A stretch of 43,001 nt of DNA from an uncultured Clostridia bacterium (GCA_947625835.1 CANQPY010000009.1:1-43001); one strand, 5' to 3'; positions 20,256 through 29,092 are shown, counted from the stretch's first letter. Notes: a model not told the origin generated them from the letters alone. Program-made: numbers and translations.

Positions 20256-20284
20256 ATTATATCAAAAAAACGCAAAAATTGTAA
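20256..20284 (-). promoter_or_regulatory. SigA-type promoter for the PrgI-VirB4-VirB6 operon
   Basis: On the minus strand TTACAA (20284-20279), 17 bases, TATAAT (20261-20256). The -35 element sits in the loop of a terminator-like hairpin. Confidence 0.5.
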
Positions 20285-20295
20285 CATTTTTGCGT
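20270..20295 (-). terminator. Second terminator-like hairpin after the major pilin gene
   Basis: ACGCAAAAAT and ATTTTTGCGT form a 10-bp stem around 6 bases, followed on the minus strand by seven T. It backs up the terminator at 20334-20371. Confidence 0.6.
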
Positions 20296-20333
20296 AAATA
20301 ATTTTATTTTAATATAAATGTAATATATTTGTA

Positions 20334-20371
20334 ATAAAAAAAGACTTCTTTTTTGAAGAAGTCTTTTTTTT
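20334..20371 (-). terminator. Strong terminator directly after the third pilin gene
   Basis: AAGACTTCTT and AAGAAGTCTT form a stem around TTTTG with long A and T runs on both sides. It overlaps the last bases of the pilin gene and separates it from the PrgI operon. Confidence 0.85.
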
Positions 20372-20744
20372 AAGAAGCTGAAATACCACTTGCAAAGTTG
20401 TATACCATTTGAGCAAGTACAGATGCTGCAAATATTAAAATTGCACCAACTAAATATGGTATCATAGTTTTCTTATATTCTGCTTTTTCCTCTGCACTAC
20501 CCATCATATATTTAATACCTAATACAATTAGTACTACAACAGAAACTACTACACCTATTGTTCTAAGAATACCTACAATACTTCCACCAACATTGCCTAT
20601 TGCACTGGTATTATTGTATTTTGCTGTTACATTATTAGGTTGTATGCCAACAGCAGGATCAGCTGCCAAAACAACAGATGCCATAGAAATAAACATTACT
20701 ATCATACAAATCATACTAATTATTTTTACCATCTTTTTGTTCAT
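20370..20744 (-). CDS. VirB2/TrbC-like pilin, probably the major subunit
   Basis: 124 residues. A signal peptide (residues 1-27, ending SVVLA-ADP) is followed by a mature protein of about 95 residues with two membrane helices (IVGILRTIGVVVSVVVLIVLG and TMIPYLVGAILIFAASVLAQM) joined by a short charged loop, GSAEEKAEYKK. This is the plan of VirB2/TrbC pilins. The same loop occurs in the two upstream paralogues (GSVEERADYKR, GGIDEKTEVKQ). It is the shortest of the three and is flanked by its own promoter and a strong terminator, which suggests high-level separate expression. Confidence 0.8.
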   Translation of the reverse strand: MNKKMVKIISMICMIVMFISMASVVLAADPAVGIQPNNVTAKYNNTSAIGNVGGSIVGILRTIGVVVSVVVLIVLGIKYMMGSAEEKAEYKKTMIPYLVGAILIFAASVLAQMVYNFASGISAS

Positions 20745-20827
20745 ATTCTTCTCCTCCTTTTATTGTATTTATATTAAATCTCATGCAAATCTTATGAGAA
20801 TTTTAATAACATATTTCTTCTTTATTC

Positions 20828-20856
20828 ATTATAACATTAAAAAATTTTTTTTGCAA
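20828..20856 (-). promoter_or_regulatory. SigA-type promoter for the third pilin gene
   Basis: On the minus strand TTGCAA (20856-20851), 17 bases, TATAAT (20833-20828), about 85 bases upstream of the ATG, with GGAGGAG before the start. Confidence 0.65.
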
Positions 20857-20877
20857 CTATTGTTAAAATAAATATTT

Positions 20878-21294
20878 TTAAAAAGCTTGCATAACATCAT
20901 ATATCAATTGTGGCAACGTACTAATAGAAAATACTAGAACTGCTCCAATAACATAAGGAAGCAATGTTCTTTTATAATCTGCTCTTTCTTCCACACTTCC
21001 TAGCATATATTTTATTCCTATTCCTATCAATACTACCACAGATACAACTACACCTATTGTTTGTACAACTCCAACTATTCTTTGCGCTTTTTCAGTAAAT
21101 TTAGTTGGATTTCCTACTAGTCCTTTGTATTGAGATAAATCACCTAAATCATCTATGCTACTTTCTTGTGTTTCTTCTTGAGAATCTTCGCTTGCATCTT
21201 CTTCAATTTTAGTTGCATCATATGCGCAAGAATAGTTGCAAAATACAAGCATGCCCATCAATAATATTATCATTATTACAAATAATTTCTTCAT
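20878..21294 (-). CDS. VirB2/TrbC-like pilin paralogue with acidic N-terminal spacer
   Basis: 138 residues from the ATG at 21294. This start is chosen because the in-frame GTG at 21303 lies inside the ribosome-binding site ATAGGAGTG. The signal-like segment ends near CNYSCAYD; a Cys sits at its end, but the context is not a clear lipobox. Residues 30-65 are rich in Glu, Asp and Ser. The C-terminal half is the two-helix pilin module with the GSVEERADYKR loop. It begins 21 bases after the larger pilin gene, so the two are co-transcribed. Confidence 0.75.
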   Translation of the reverse strand: MKKLFVIMIILLMGMLVFCNYSCAYDATKIEEDASEDSQEETQESSIDDLGDLSQYKGLVGNPTKFTEKAQRIVGVVQTIGVVVSVVVLIGIGIKYMLGSVEERADYKRTLLPYVIGAVLVFSISTLPQLIYDVMQAF

Positions 21295-21315
21295 TACAAT
21301 CACTCCTATTACATT

Positions 21316-22161
21316 TTATATTGCACTACCTAACATATTTACTGCTAATTGCCATATTGCAAATGCTCCAAATACTACTATGCATCCTACTATGTATGGT
21401 ACTATTAATTGTTTTACTTCTGTTTTTTCATCTATTCCGCCTATCATAAATTTTATTCCTAATATTCCTCCCATTATTACCGCTACTACTATTGCTACTG
21501 TTGCAAATATTCCTGATATTGTTTGTGAAAAAAGACTTAAACTTCCTTCGTTAAGATGTGAGCCTTCTCCTTTAGTTACAAATTTTTCTGCATCTGATAT
21601 TGTATCTTCTATACTACTAATTGACATTTTACTTTCATCTGTTTGCTCTGGGTTGTTATATATAATATTTTTATCTTCGTTTTTAAAATCATCATCTTCT
21701 AATTTTTGTCCTTTATCAATTTTGTCTTGTCTATTTTTTTCATCTTGCGTTGTTTCTTTAGATTTATCTAATTCTTCTTTTATTTTTTCCAATTCCTCAT
21801 CTTGTTTTTCTGTTACTCCAGAATCTTTTAATTTTGTAATTGCCGCATTTAAAGCATCTTCATATGTATCATATACTTTGTTATTAAATTTAATTCCATT
21901 TTCATCTGCTTGTACACCATTAAAATCATCTTGATTTTTTAATCTATTAATAAAATCAATTGCTTTCGTTTTTTCATTTTCATCTAATTCTTCAAAATTA
22001 GTATTAAGTATATTTATAACAACAGTTGATATTTCTTCTTTTGGAACTCGTAAATTTTCATAGTCATTCCAAACATATGCATTAACAGTTGTAACCATAA
22101 AAATATTTATAAAAAAGAAGCTTAATAATATAATACACAATTTTTTTACATTACATGCCAT
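21316..22161 (-). CDS. Large pilin-like protein with long extracellular spacer
   Basis: 281 residues. Signal segment at residues 8-28 (CIILLSFFFINIFMVTTVNA). Residues 30-195 are polar and charged with predicted helices, and the C-terminal 80 residues are the two-helix VirB2/TrbC-like module (FATVAIVVAVIMGGILGIKF, then GGIDEKTEVKQ and a second helix). It is first in the operon. The spacer makes it unlike a normal pilin; a tip or base adaptor is one possibility (inference). Clear promoter at 22203-22231. Confidence 0.7.
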   Translation of the reverse strand: MACNVKKLCIILLSFFFINIFMVTTVNAYVWNDYENLRVPKEEISTVVINILNTNFEELDENEKTKAIDFINRLKNQDDFNGVQADENGIKFNNKVYDTYEDALNAAITKLKDSGVTEKQDEELEKIKEELDKSKETTQDEKNRQDKIDKGQKLEDDDFKNEDKNIIYNNPEQTDESKMSISSIEDTISDAEKFVTKGEGSHLNEGSLSLFSQTISGIFATVAIVVAVIMGGILGIKFMIGGIDEKTEVKQLIVPYIVGCIVVFGAFAIWQLAVNMLGSAI

Positions 22162-22202
22162 AATTATCCCTTCTTTCTTTTTTATTTTTCATCTCTCTAT
22201 AT

Positions 22203-22231
22203 ATTTTATCATAAAAACTCGCAATTTTCAA
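22203..22231 (-). promoter_or_regulatory. SigA-type promoter for the pilin operon
   Basis: On the minus strand TTGAAA (22231-22226), 17 bases, TAAAAT (22208-22203), about 40 bases before the first ATG. Confidence 0.7.
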
Positions 22232-22285
22232 CTTTTTTCGAGAGTATCATTACATAAACTCTTTTACATTTTACTTAAACAAAAA

Positions 22286-22311
22286 AAGAAACCTTTTTAC
22301 TTTGGTTTCTT
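22286..22311 (-). terminator. Terminator after the tRNA-Ser pair
   Basis: AAGAAACC and GGTTTCTT form an 8-bp stem, followed on the minus strand by a run of seven T, directly after the 3' end of tRNA-Ser(GCT). Confidence 0.8.
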
Positions 22312-22314
22312 CTT

Positions 22315-22404
22315 TGGCGTAGGTGAGAGGGTTTGAACCTCCGCGCCGATTGCTCGACCTAGCAGTTTAGCAAACTGCCCCCTTCACCACTTGGGTACAC
22401 CTAC
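22315..22404 (-). tRNA. tRNA-Ser (anticodon GCT)
   Basis: The 90-base minus-strand gene folds with acceptor GTAGGTG/CACCTAC, encoded CCA, anticodon stem GCAGT/ACTGC around TTGCTAA (anticodon GCT, reads AGC/AGT), a long variable arm as in serine tRNAs, and T-arm GGTTCAAACC. Confidence 0.92.
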
Positions 22405-22428
22405 ATTTTTTATCTACCTTTTATTGTT

Positions 22429-22520
<92 letters not shown>

Positions 22521-22552
22521 ACATCTGTTGACAAATGTCAGCGACAGTATTT

Positions 22553-22581
22553 ATATTAGCATTTTTATAGGCATTTGTCAA
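22553..22581 (-). promoter_or_regulatory. Promoter of the tRNA-Ser pair
   Basis: On the minus strand TTGACA (22581-22576), 17 bases, TAATAT (22558-22553). Confidence 0.65.
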
Positions 22582-22607
22582 TAGTAAATTTTGGATTTTT
22601 TCAAAAC

Positions 22608-23117
22608 CTACTTAATAATTTTTCCCGCTTCCATTGCTCTTCTTATTGCTTTTGATTCCTCTTCTGTAATAGTATACGAAGATTGTCCATTATTTACAGG
22701 TTTTGCATAAATATTTGACATTTCCCTAGAATATATTCCATTTAGTACCACACCATCATTATTTTCATCTAATAAAGCAAGTGTAAAACTTAAATCACTA
22801 CCAGTATCCTTAAAAGCACTATATCTATACATTCCAACCTTTTGAATGCATTTTGTTAAATCTTGTTTAATATTATTTACTTGTCCAGCAATATCTGCAT
22901 TTTGTTTTTCCACTCTATCCACTTTATAAATATAATTTTGCAAATCTTCTTCTATATTATTCCCTTTTCCTAATTTTTTCATAAAATTTTTATATCTCTT
23001 ATTTAAAAGTGAAAATCGAATAATCATAATTATAAATGCAAATATTAAAATCACTAAAGATATTGCCATTGCTAATACAAAACCATCTGTTCTTAACATT
23101 TCGACTATACTTTCCAT
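22608..23117 (-). CDS. DUF4446 family membrane protein
   Basis: 169 residues. One N-terminal membrane helix (residues 13-35), a coiled-coil (60-95) and a C-terminal domain with the family's recognisable stretch KVGMYRYSAFKDTGSDLSF, then FTLALLDENNDGVVLNGIYSR. Members of this family usually lie just after parB in Clostridia, as here (24 bases after parB). Function unknown; a membrane link to chromosome segregation would be inference from position. Confidence 0.8.
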   Translation of the reverse strand: MESIVEMLRTDGFVLAMAISLVILIFAFIIMIIRFSLLNKRYKNFMKKLGKGNNIEEDLQNYIYKVDRVEKQNADIAGQVNNIKQDLTKCIQKVGMYRYSAFKDTGSDLSFTLALLDENNDGVVLNGIYSREMSNIYAKPVNNGQSSYTITEEESKAIRRAMEAGKIIK

Positions 23118-23141
23118 TATTTACCTCTCTTTTTTGAATTA

Positions 23142-23981
23142 TTATTTTATTAAACTTAAAATTCTTTCTAAATCGTCATTTGACGTATACTCTATAATAA
23201 TTTTCCCTCTTCTTTTACCAGCATCTAATCTTACTTTTGTTCCAAAAAAACTTTGAAAATTATCTTCTATACTTTTATATAAAATATGATTTCTTTGTTG
23301 TTCCTCTCTTGTTTCCTTTATTTTAGCCTTTTTTTCTACTTGCCTAACTGTTGCATTCCTTTCAAGCATTTGAATTGCAGTTTGATATTGTTTATCTGGA
23401 TCTGTTATAGCAAGCAAAGCTTTACAAAGTCCCTCTGATAATTTACCCTCTTTTGCCATTTCTAATACACGTGGTTCCAAATTTAATACTCTTATCCAGT
23501 TTGCTACAGTACTTCTTCCCTTTCCTAGCTTTTTTGCTACTTCTTCTTGTGATAAGCCATATGTGTCAATTAAAGTTTTTATTCCTAAAGCTTTTTCATA
23601 TGGATTTAAATCTTCTCTTTGCATATTTTCAATTAAAGATATTTCTGAATTTACTCTTTCATTATCCTCTCTAATTATTGCTGGAATTTCTTTTAAACCT
23701 GCTATTTTAGAAGCTCTCCATCTTCTTTCTCCTGCAATAATACTATAATAGTTTTCTTTTTTAGTTACTATTATTGGTTGAATTAATCCATATTCCTTTA
23801 TTGATTGTGCCAATTCTTCTAAAGATTCTTGGTCAAACCTTTTTCTTGGTTGATCACGATTTGGCTCTACTTCATTTATTTTTAAATTTTTTAGCACATC
23901 ATTATCTTGCATTTTTTCTTCTTCAGGAGTTGGACCAAATAAAGCATCTAATCCCTTCCCTAAACCTGTCATTTTTGCCAT
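23142..23981 (-). CDS. parB: Chromosome-partitioning protein ParB (Spo0J)
   Basis: 279 residues, usual length. It starts with the family's GLGKGLDALFG motif, then the N-terminal ParB/sulfiredoxin-like CTPase domain (EPNRDQPRKRFDQESLEEL, GERRWRASK), the helix-turn-helix DNA-binding region (LSQEEVAKKLGKGRSTVANWIRVL) and the C-terminal dimerisation domain. It follows parA with only three bases between stop and start. It should bind parS sites around the origin and load SMC; a possible split parS-like site is noted at 27506-27542. Confidence 0.93.
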   Translation of the reverse strand: MAKMTGLGKGLDALFGPTPEEEKMQDNDVLKNLKINEVEPNRDQPRKRFDQESLEELAQSIKEYGLIQPIIVTKKENYYSIIAGERRWRASKIAGLKEIPAIIREDNERVNSEISLIENMQREDLNPYEKALGIKTLIDTYGLSQEEVAKKLGKGRSTVANWIRVLNLEPRVLEMAKEGKLSEGLCKALLAITDPDKQYQTAIQMLERNATVRQVEKKAKIKETREEQQRNHILYKSIEDNFQSFFGTKVRLDAGKRRGKIIIEYTSNDDLERILSLIK

Positions 23982-23984
23982 ATA

Positions 23985-24758
23985 CTATTCCCCCTTTTCT
24001 TCGTTTATTTTTAAAAATTCTTTTGCAAATTTAATATAACTTTTTGCACCCTTAGATTTAATATCATATTCTGTTATTGGCATTCCATAACTTGGAGCTT
24101 CGCTTAGTCTTACATTTCTTGGTATTACTGTTTTATATACTTTGTTATTAAAATATTTTTTTACTTCCTTAACAACTTGGTTTGAAAGATTAGTCCTAAT
24201 ATCATACATTGTAAGTAATGCACCCTCTATTTGAATATCTTTATTCAAGTGCTTTTTTACTAAATTTATTGTATTTAAAAGTTGTCCTAATCCTTCTAAT
24301 GCAAAATACTCGCATTGCACCGGTATTAATACACTATTTGAAGCAGTAAAAGCATTTAATGTAATTAGTCCTAAAGATGGTGGACAATCAATTAATATAT
24401 AATCGAATTCATCTACTATTCCTTCTAGTTTTTCTTTTAAACGTTGCTCTCTTGACATCATTGATACAAGTTCAACTTCTGCTCCTGCTAAATTTATATT
24501 TGAAGGGCAAATTTTTAAATTTTTTATTCTTGTACTTTTAATTGTTTCTCTCATTGTTGTATCATTTACTAAAATGTCATAAGTAGAAAATTCATTTTCT
24601 TTTTCTAAACCTAATCCACTTGTTGCATTTCCTTGTGGATCTGCATCTATTAATAAAACTTTTCTACCTTTTTTAGCTAATATTGTGCTTAAATTTACTG
24701 ATGTTGTAGTTTTTCCTACCCCACCTTTTTGGTTTGCTACTGATATAATTTTTCCCAA
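23985..24758 (-). CDS. parA: Chromosome-partitioning ATPase ParA (Soj)
   Basis: 257 residues. It has the deviant Walker A of the ParA/MinD family (KGGVGKTTTSVN), the A' motif LLIDADPQGNATSGLG and Walker B ILIDCPPSLG. The start is taken as the TTG at 24758, because GGAGG lies 8 bases upstream; the longer in-frame start at 24773 would overlap that ribosome-binding site. It is transcribed from a promoter at 24820-24848 and is coupled to parB. Confidence 0.93.
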   Translation of the reverse strand: MGKIISVANQKGGVGKTTTSVNLSTILAKKGRKVLLIDADPQGNATSGLGLEKENEFSTYDILVNDTTMRETIKSTRIKNLKICPSNINLAGAEVELVSMMSREQRLKEKLEGIVDEFDYILIDCPPSLGLITLNAFTASNSVLIPVQCEYFALEGLGQLLNTINLVKKHLNKDIQIEGALLTMYDIRTNLSNQVVKEVKKYFNNKVYKTVIPRNVRLSEAPSYGMPITEYDIKSKGAKSYIKFAKEFLKINEEKGE

Positions 24759-24819
24759 TTTTATTGCCTCCAATTTTTAGTTTATTTTTACTTATTAGTT
24801 TTTATTTTTTTACATTACT

Positions 24820-24848
24820 ATCATATAAAATTATAAAGAAAAAGTCAA
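24820..24848 (-). promoter_or_regulatory. SigA-type promoter for parA-parB
   Basis: On the minus strand TTGACT (24848-24843), 17 bases, TATGAT (24825-24820). The -35 box lies inside the arm of the rsmG terminator. Confidence 0.65.
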
Positions 24849-24874
24849 TAAATTTTTTTAAATTTATTGACTTT
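24841..24874 (-). terminator. Terminator after rsmG
   Basis: AAAGTCAATAAATTT and AAATTTATTGACTTT form a perfect 15-bp stem with a 4-base loop, ten bases after the rsmG stop codon. It separates rsmG from parA. Confidence 0.8.
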
Positions 24875-24883
24875 TTTATAATT

Positions 24884-25606
24884 TTATTTTAATGGCTCTT
24901 TTGCCGGTATTCCAGCCTTTCTAGGATACTTATTAGGTGTTTTACTTTCTTTTTTTATAATAATAACATTTCTAGTTATATCACTTTCTGGTAATAAAAA
25001 ATTATCTACATTTTCAATTATTCCTCCAAGAACTGATATAGCATTTTGGCTTTGTTCTAACTCATCTTTTATTTCAGATCCCTTCATGCAAATACACTTT
25101 CCATTTACCTTTACTAAAGGAATTAAATATTCTGATAATGTAGATAAGTTTGCTACTGCTCTTGATGTTGCATAATCAAAACTTTCCCTTTTTGCTTTAT
25201 TCCTTGAAAACTCTTCAACTCTTGAATGAATAGCTTCTATTTTGGTAAGCTCTAAATTCTTTATTGTTTCTTGTAAAAAATTTACTCTTTTTTGCAAAGA
25301 ATCTAATAAAACAATTTCTATGTCATCTCTTATAATTTTTAAAGGTATACCAGGAAATCCTGCACCTGTTCCAACATCTATTAATGTTGTATTTTTATTT
25401 ATGTATTTTTCTATAGTAATTGAATCTATAAAATGCTTTAAAATAATTTCGCTTGGCTCAGTAATTGCCGTTAAATTTATTTTTTCATTCCAGTCTAATA
25501 ATAAATTCATATAAATATAAAATTTATTTATCTGTTTTTCATTCAACAAAATTCCTATTTTTTTTGCTAATTCTTGCATCCTGTTTGTAAATTCTTCTTT
25601 TAACAT
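24884..25606 (-). CDS. rsmG: 16S rRNA (guanine527-N7)-methyltransferase RsmG
   Basis: 240 residues. The SAM-binding motif is LIDVGTGAGFPGIPLKI near residue 75, with the family's NLTAITEP segment, SRAVANLSTLSEYLIPLV, and the C-terminal KYPRKAGIPAKEPL signature that ends the family. It methylates G527 of 16S rRNA. It starts 12 bases after the mnmG stop in the usual gidA-gidB order. No CGG site. Confidence 0.95.
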   Translation of the reverse strand: MLKEEFTNRMQELAKKIGILLNEKQINKFYIYMNLLLDWNEKINLTAITEPSEIILKHFIDSITIEKYINKNTTLIDVGTGAGFPGIPLKIIRDDIEIVLLDSLQKRVNFLQETIKNLELTKIEAIHSRVEEFSRNKAKRESFDYATSRAVANLSTLSEYLIPLVKVNGKCICMKGSEIKDELEQSQNAISVLGGIIENVDNFLLPESDITRNVIIIKKESKTPNKYPRKAGIPAKEPLK

Positions 25607-25618
25607 ACTTTTCTCCTT

Positions 25619-27488
25619 TTATTTTAACTGTTGTAAATAAACCAAAAGAACTGATATATCGGCAGGTGAAACACCTGATATTCTTGATGCTTGTCCTATA
25701 GAATGTGGTTTAAATTTATTTAATTTTTGTCTAGATTCTAAGCTAATTCCTTTTAATTCTTCATAATTAATATTCTCTGGCAATAGCTTTGATTCTAATT
25801 TTTTAAATTTTTCTACTTGTTCTTCTTGCATCTTTATATATCCTTCGTATTTTATTTGTATTTCTACTTCTTCTTTTTCTTGTCTTGTCAAATTTGGCCT
25901 TTCTTCATCAATTACTGATAATTTATCATAATTTAGTTCCGTTCTCTTTAATAATTCAGACATTTTTGTACCTGTAAGTAATGGACTTGTTCCATTATCC
26001 TCTAAAAATTTATTAACACTTTCTGTTGGTTTTACAACAGTATTTTTTAGTCTTTCTATTTCTTTTTTAATATTTGCCATTTTTATTTTAAATTTTTCAT
26101 ATCTCTCATCTGAAATTAATCCAATTTTATGACCTATTTCAGTTAATCTTATATCAGCATTGTCTTGTCTTAGAAGTAACCTATATTCTGCTCTGGAAGT
26201 CATCATTCTATATGGTTCATTTGTTCCTTTAGTAACAATATCATCAATTAAAACACCAATATAGCCTTGGCTTCTATCTAATATTAGTGGTTCATTTCCT
26301 AATATTTTTTGTGTTGCATTAATCCCTGCAATTAATCCTTGACTTGCTGCTTCTTCATATCCTGATGTTCCATTAATCTGACCTGCCATAAACAAACCAT
26401 CTATTCCTTTATATTCTAATGAAAGTTTTAAATTAGATGGATCTATGCAGTCATATTCTATTGCATATGCAGGTCTTGTAAATTCTGCCCTTTCAAGACC
26501 TGGTATTGTATGATATAAAGCAATTTGTACGTCTTCTGGCAAAGATGAACTCATCCCTTGTATATACATTTCTTCTGTATCTAATCCAATAGGTTCTACA
26601 AAAGCTTGGTGCCTAGGTTTATCACTAAACCTTACTACTTTATCTTCGATAGAAGGACAATACCTTGGACCTGTTCCTTCTATCTTGCCTGCATATAAAG
26701 GAGATCTGTGCAAATTTTGTCGAATTATGTCGTGAGTTTTTTCATTTGTATATGTTAAATAGCAATCTACTTGTTTAAACTCTTTTGGTTCATTTTCAAA
26801 AGAAAATGCTTCTATCCCTTGATCTCCTTTTTGTACTTCCATTTTAGAAAAATCAATACTTCTTCTATTAATTCTAGCAGGAGTACCTGTTTTAAACCTT
26901 ACTAAATTAATTCCTAGTTTTTTTAAACAATCTGACAACTTATTTGCTGCAGATACACCATCTGGTCCACTTTCCTTTGAAAATTCGCCTATATATATCT
27001 TTCCCTTTAAATAAGTACCAGTTGCTAAAATAATTGTTTTTACTTTGTAAATAGCACCTACATCTGTTTCTATTGCTGTAACTTTTCCATTTTCTACTTT
27101 TATATCTACAATTTCTGCTTGTTTTACTTCTAAATTTTCTTGTTTTTCTAATGTATGCTTCATTTCTGCTTGATATTTTTTTCTGTCTGCTTGTGCTCTT
27201 AGAGAATGTACTGCTGGTCCTTTAGAAGTATTTAACATCTTTATTTGTATCATAGTTTTATCAATATTTTTTCCCATTTCTCCACCGAAGAGCATCAATT
27301 TCTCTTACTAAATGACCTTTTGAACTTCCTCCTATATGTGGATTACAAGGCATATTAGCAATTGCTTCTAAACTTATAGAAAATATTAATGTTCTCATTC
27401 CAAGCCTTGCTGCAGCAAGAGCTGCCTCGCATCCAGCATGTCCTGCTCCGACTACTGCTACATCATATTCTCCTGCTATATAACTCAT
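25619..27488 (-). CDS. mnmG: tRNA uridine-34 carboxymethylaminomethyl synthase subunit MnmG (GidA), needs a +1 shift at CGG
   Basis: With the C at 27287 skipped, a continuous 622-residue protein results, normal for MnmG. The break is after residue 67 in [19 protein letters not shown], a highly conserved stretch. The start is the ATG at 27488 (AAAGGAGGA upstream, [16 protein letters not shown]). FAD-binding [10 protein letters not shown] is near residue 12; [20 protein letters not shown] and the C-terminal [17 protein letters not shown] are present. With MnmE it modifies the wobble uridine of tRNAs reading NNA/NNG codons. Without the shift the protein would stop about 8 residues after Leu67. 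Downstream codons are intact, so decay is unlikely. Confidence 0.92.
27285..27287 (-). promoter_or_regulatory. CGG +1 frameshift site in mnmG
   Basis: The codons read CTT-CGG-TGG. Skipping the C gives CTT-GGT-GGA (Leu-Gly-Gly), matching the conserved family sequence. This is the only one of the eight sites that resumes on GGT rather than GGA. Confidence 0.88.
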
Positions 27489-27505
27489 TTTATTCCTCCT
27501 TTTAA

Positions 27506-27542
27506 TGTTCCACACCAATTGTTCCACATTCCTTGTGAAACA
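27506..27542. other. ParB-box-like half-sites upstream of mnmG
   Basis: TGTTCCAC at 27506-27513 and 27520-27527 and GTGAAACA at 27535-27542 are exact halves of the conserved parS palindrome (TGTTTCAC/GTGAAACA type), but separated by 6-7 bases instead of abutting. A functional parS would need abutting halves, so this may be a degenerate site or chance. Confidence 0.3.
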
Positions 27543-27717
27543 AGAAATCAGTGTTTTTAAATACTTTAAAGTAAATTTTAACTTATTTATTGTTTTGATT
27601 TTGTTGTTGCTTTTTTTGTTTCCTATTCTGGCTTTTGCGTTTTTTTACCGTTTTTTCTTCGCATAAAAATTAACTTATTTGTTTTTATTATTATGTAATT
27701 TAATATTTTTGTTCGTA

Positions 27718-29092
27718 TTATTTTCCTAAACAAAACTTAGCAAAAATTTCATTTATTATATCTTCACTCACAGTTTCCCCTGTTATTTTTCCTAAATCTT
27801 CTAAAATATCTTTTATAAAAATTGCAATTACATCTAATGGCATTTTTTCTTGAATTGTTGCTTTTGTCTTTTTTATATTTTCTATTGCCTTAGTAATTAA
27901 ATTTTTATGCCTTATATTTGTAATAATTAAATCTTGGTCTAAATTTATTTCACCAAATTTAAAAAGTTTTTCAATTTCTTTGTATAGTTCTTCTATTCCA
28001 ATATCTTTAAGCGCAGAAATTGAAATTATTTTACAATTACTTTCTTTTAGTTTACTATTTTCTTTTGTTAAGACTTGTTGTAAATCAACTTTATTAAGTA
28101 ATATAATTGCTTTTTTATTTTTTATTAAATCCAATATCTCAAAGTCTTCTTGTGTCAAATCTTTTGTAGAATCAAAAATTGCAAGGATTAAATCTGCCTG
28201 TTTTGCTATTTCCCTAGTCTTTTCAATTCCTATTTTCTCTACTTCATCTTTTGCTTGTCTTATTCCTGCTGTATCAATCAATTTTAGTGGTATACCATTA
28301 ATTGTAACAAATTCCTCTATAGTATCTCTTGTTGTTCCTTCATATTGCGTTACAATTGCTCTTTCTTCTTTTAATATGCTATTTAGTAAAGATGATTTTC
28401 CTGCATTTGGTTTGCCAAGAATTGCAGTTTTTATTCCCTCTTTAATAATCTTCCCATCATCAAAACTTTTTTCTAACTTTAGTAATTTTTCTTCAACTTG
28501 GTCTAACATTTCTGAAATTTGATTATTTGTAACATCTTCTACATCATATTCTGGATAATCTATACTAACTTCTATATTAACCATCACATCTAGAATGTTT
28601 TGCTTTATTTCTTCTATTTTTTTAGAAAGCTTTCCTTCTAATTGCTTTATTCCTGTTTTAGCTTCTCTTTCTGACTTTGCTTCAATTATATCAATTACAG
28701 ACTCTGCTTGCAATAAATCGATTCTTCCATTTAAAAATGCTCTTTTAGTAAATTCTCCTGGCTCTGCAAGTTCTGCACCATTTTTTAAACAAACTTCTAA
28801 TATTTTTTTTAGTATTATATTTCCTCCATGTGAATTTATTTCACACATATTTTCTGTTGTGTAACTTTTTGGTCCTTTAAAATAAGATACTAAAACTTCA
28901 TCAATTATGTCTTCGTTTTCCACAATATACCCATATTTCATAGTATATCCCTTTATTTTGTTTATATCTTTTTCTACATTTTTTGGCTTGAATATTTTAT
29001 TTAATATTTCAAAACAATCTTTTCCACTCATTCTTACTATTCCTATTCCGCCTATTCCGTGGAGCAGTTGATATTGAAGCTATTGTACTCAT
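27718..29092 (-). CDS. mnmE: tRNA modification GTPase MnmE (TrmE), needs a +1 shift at CGG
   Basis: Starting at the ATG 29092 (AAGGAG upstream) and skipping the C at 29059, the protein is 457 residues, typical for MnmE. It begins MSTIASISTAP|GIGGIGIVRMSGKDCF, the conserved N-terminal formyl-tetrahydrofolate-binding region. The G domain is complete: G1 GKPNAGKSS, G3 DTAGIRQ, G4 NKVDL. The C-terminus carries the catalytic Cys in FCLGK. The shift lies after residue 11, so no functional product forms without it. Starting at an internal Met (29031) would remove the conserved first strand, so I reject that. It works with MnmG on tRNA wobble uridines. Confidence 0.92.
29057..29059 (-). promoter_or_regulatory. 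CGG +1 frameshift site in mnmE
   Basis: The codons read CCA-CGG-AAT. Skipping the C gives CCA-GGA-ATA-GGC-GGA (Pro-Gly-Ile-Gly-Gly). The second CGG string ten bases further on falls across codons GGC-GGA and is not a codon. Confidence 0.88.

Noticed and set aside
27700..29031. A shorter MnmE starting at the internal Met encoded at 29031
   Set aside because: It would lose the conserved N-terminal strand and Gly-rich loop, and that Met has no good ribosome-binding site, while the ATG at 29092 does.
29040..29060. A second frameshift site at the other CGG string in mnmE (29048-29050)
   Set aside because: In the corrected frame it falls across GGC-GGA and is not a codon.
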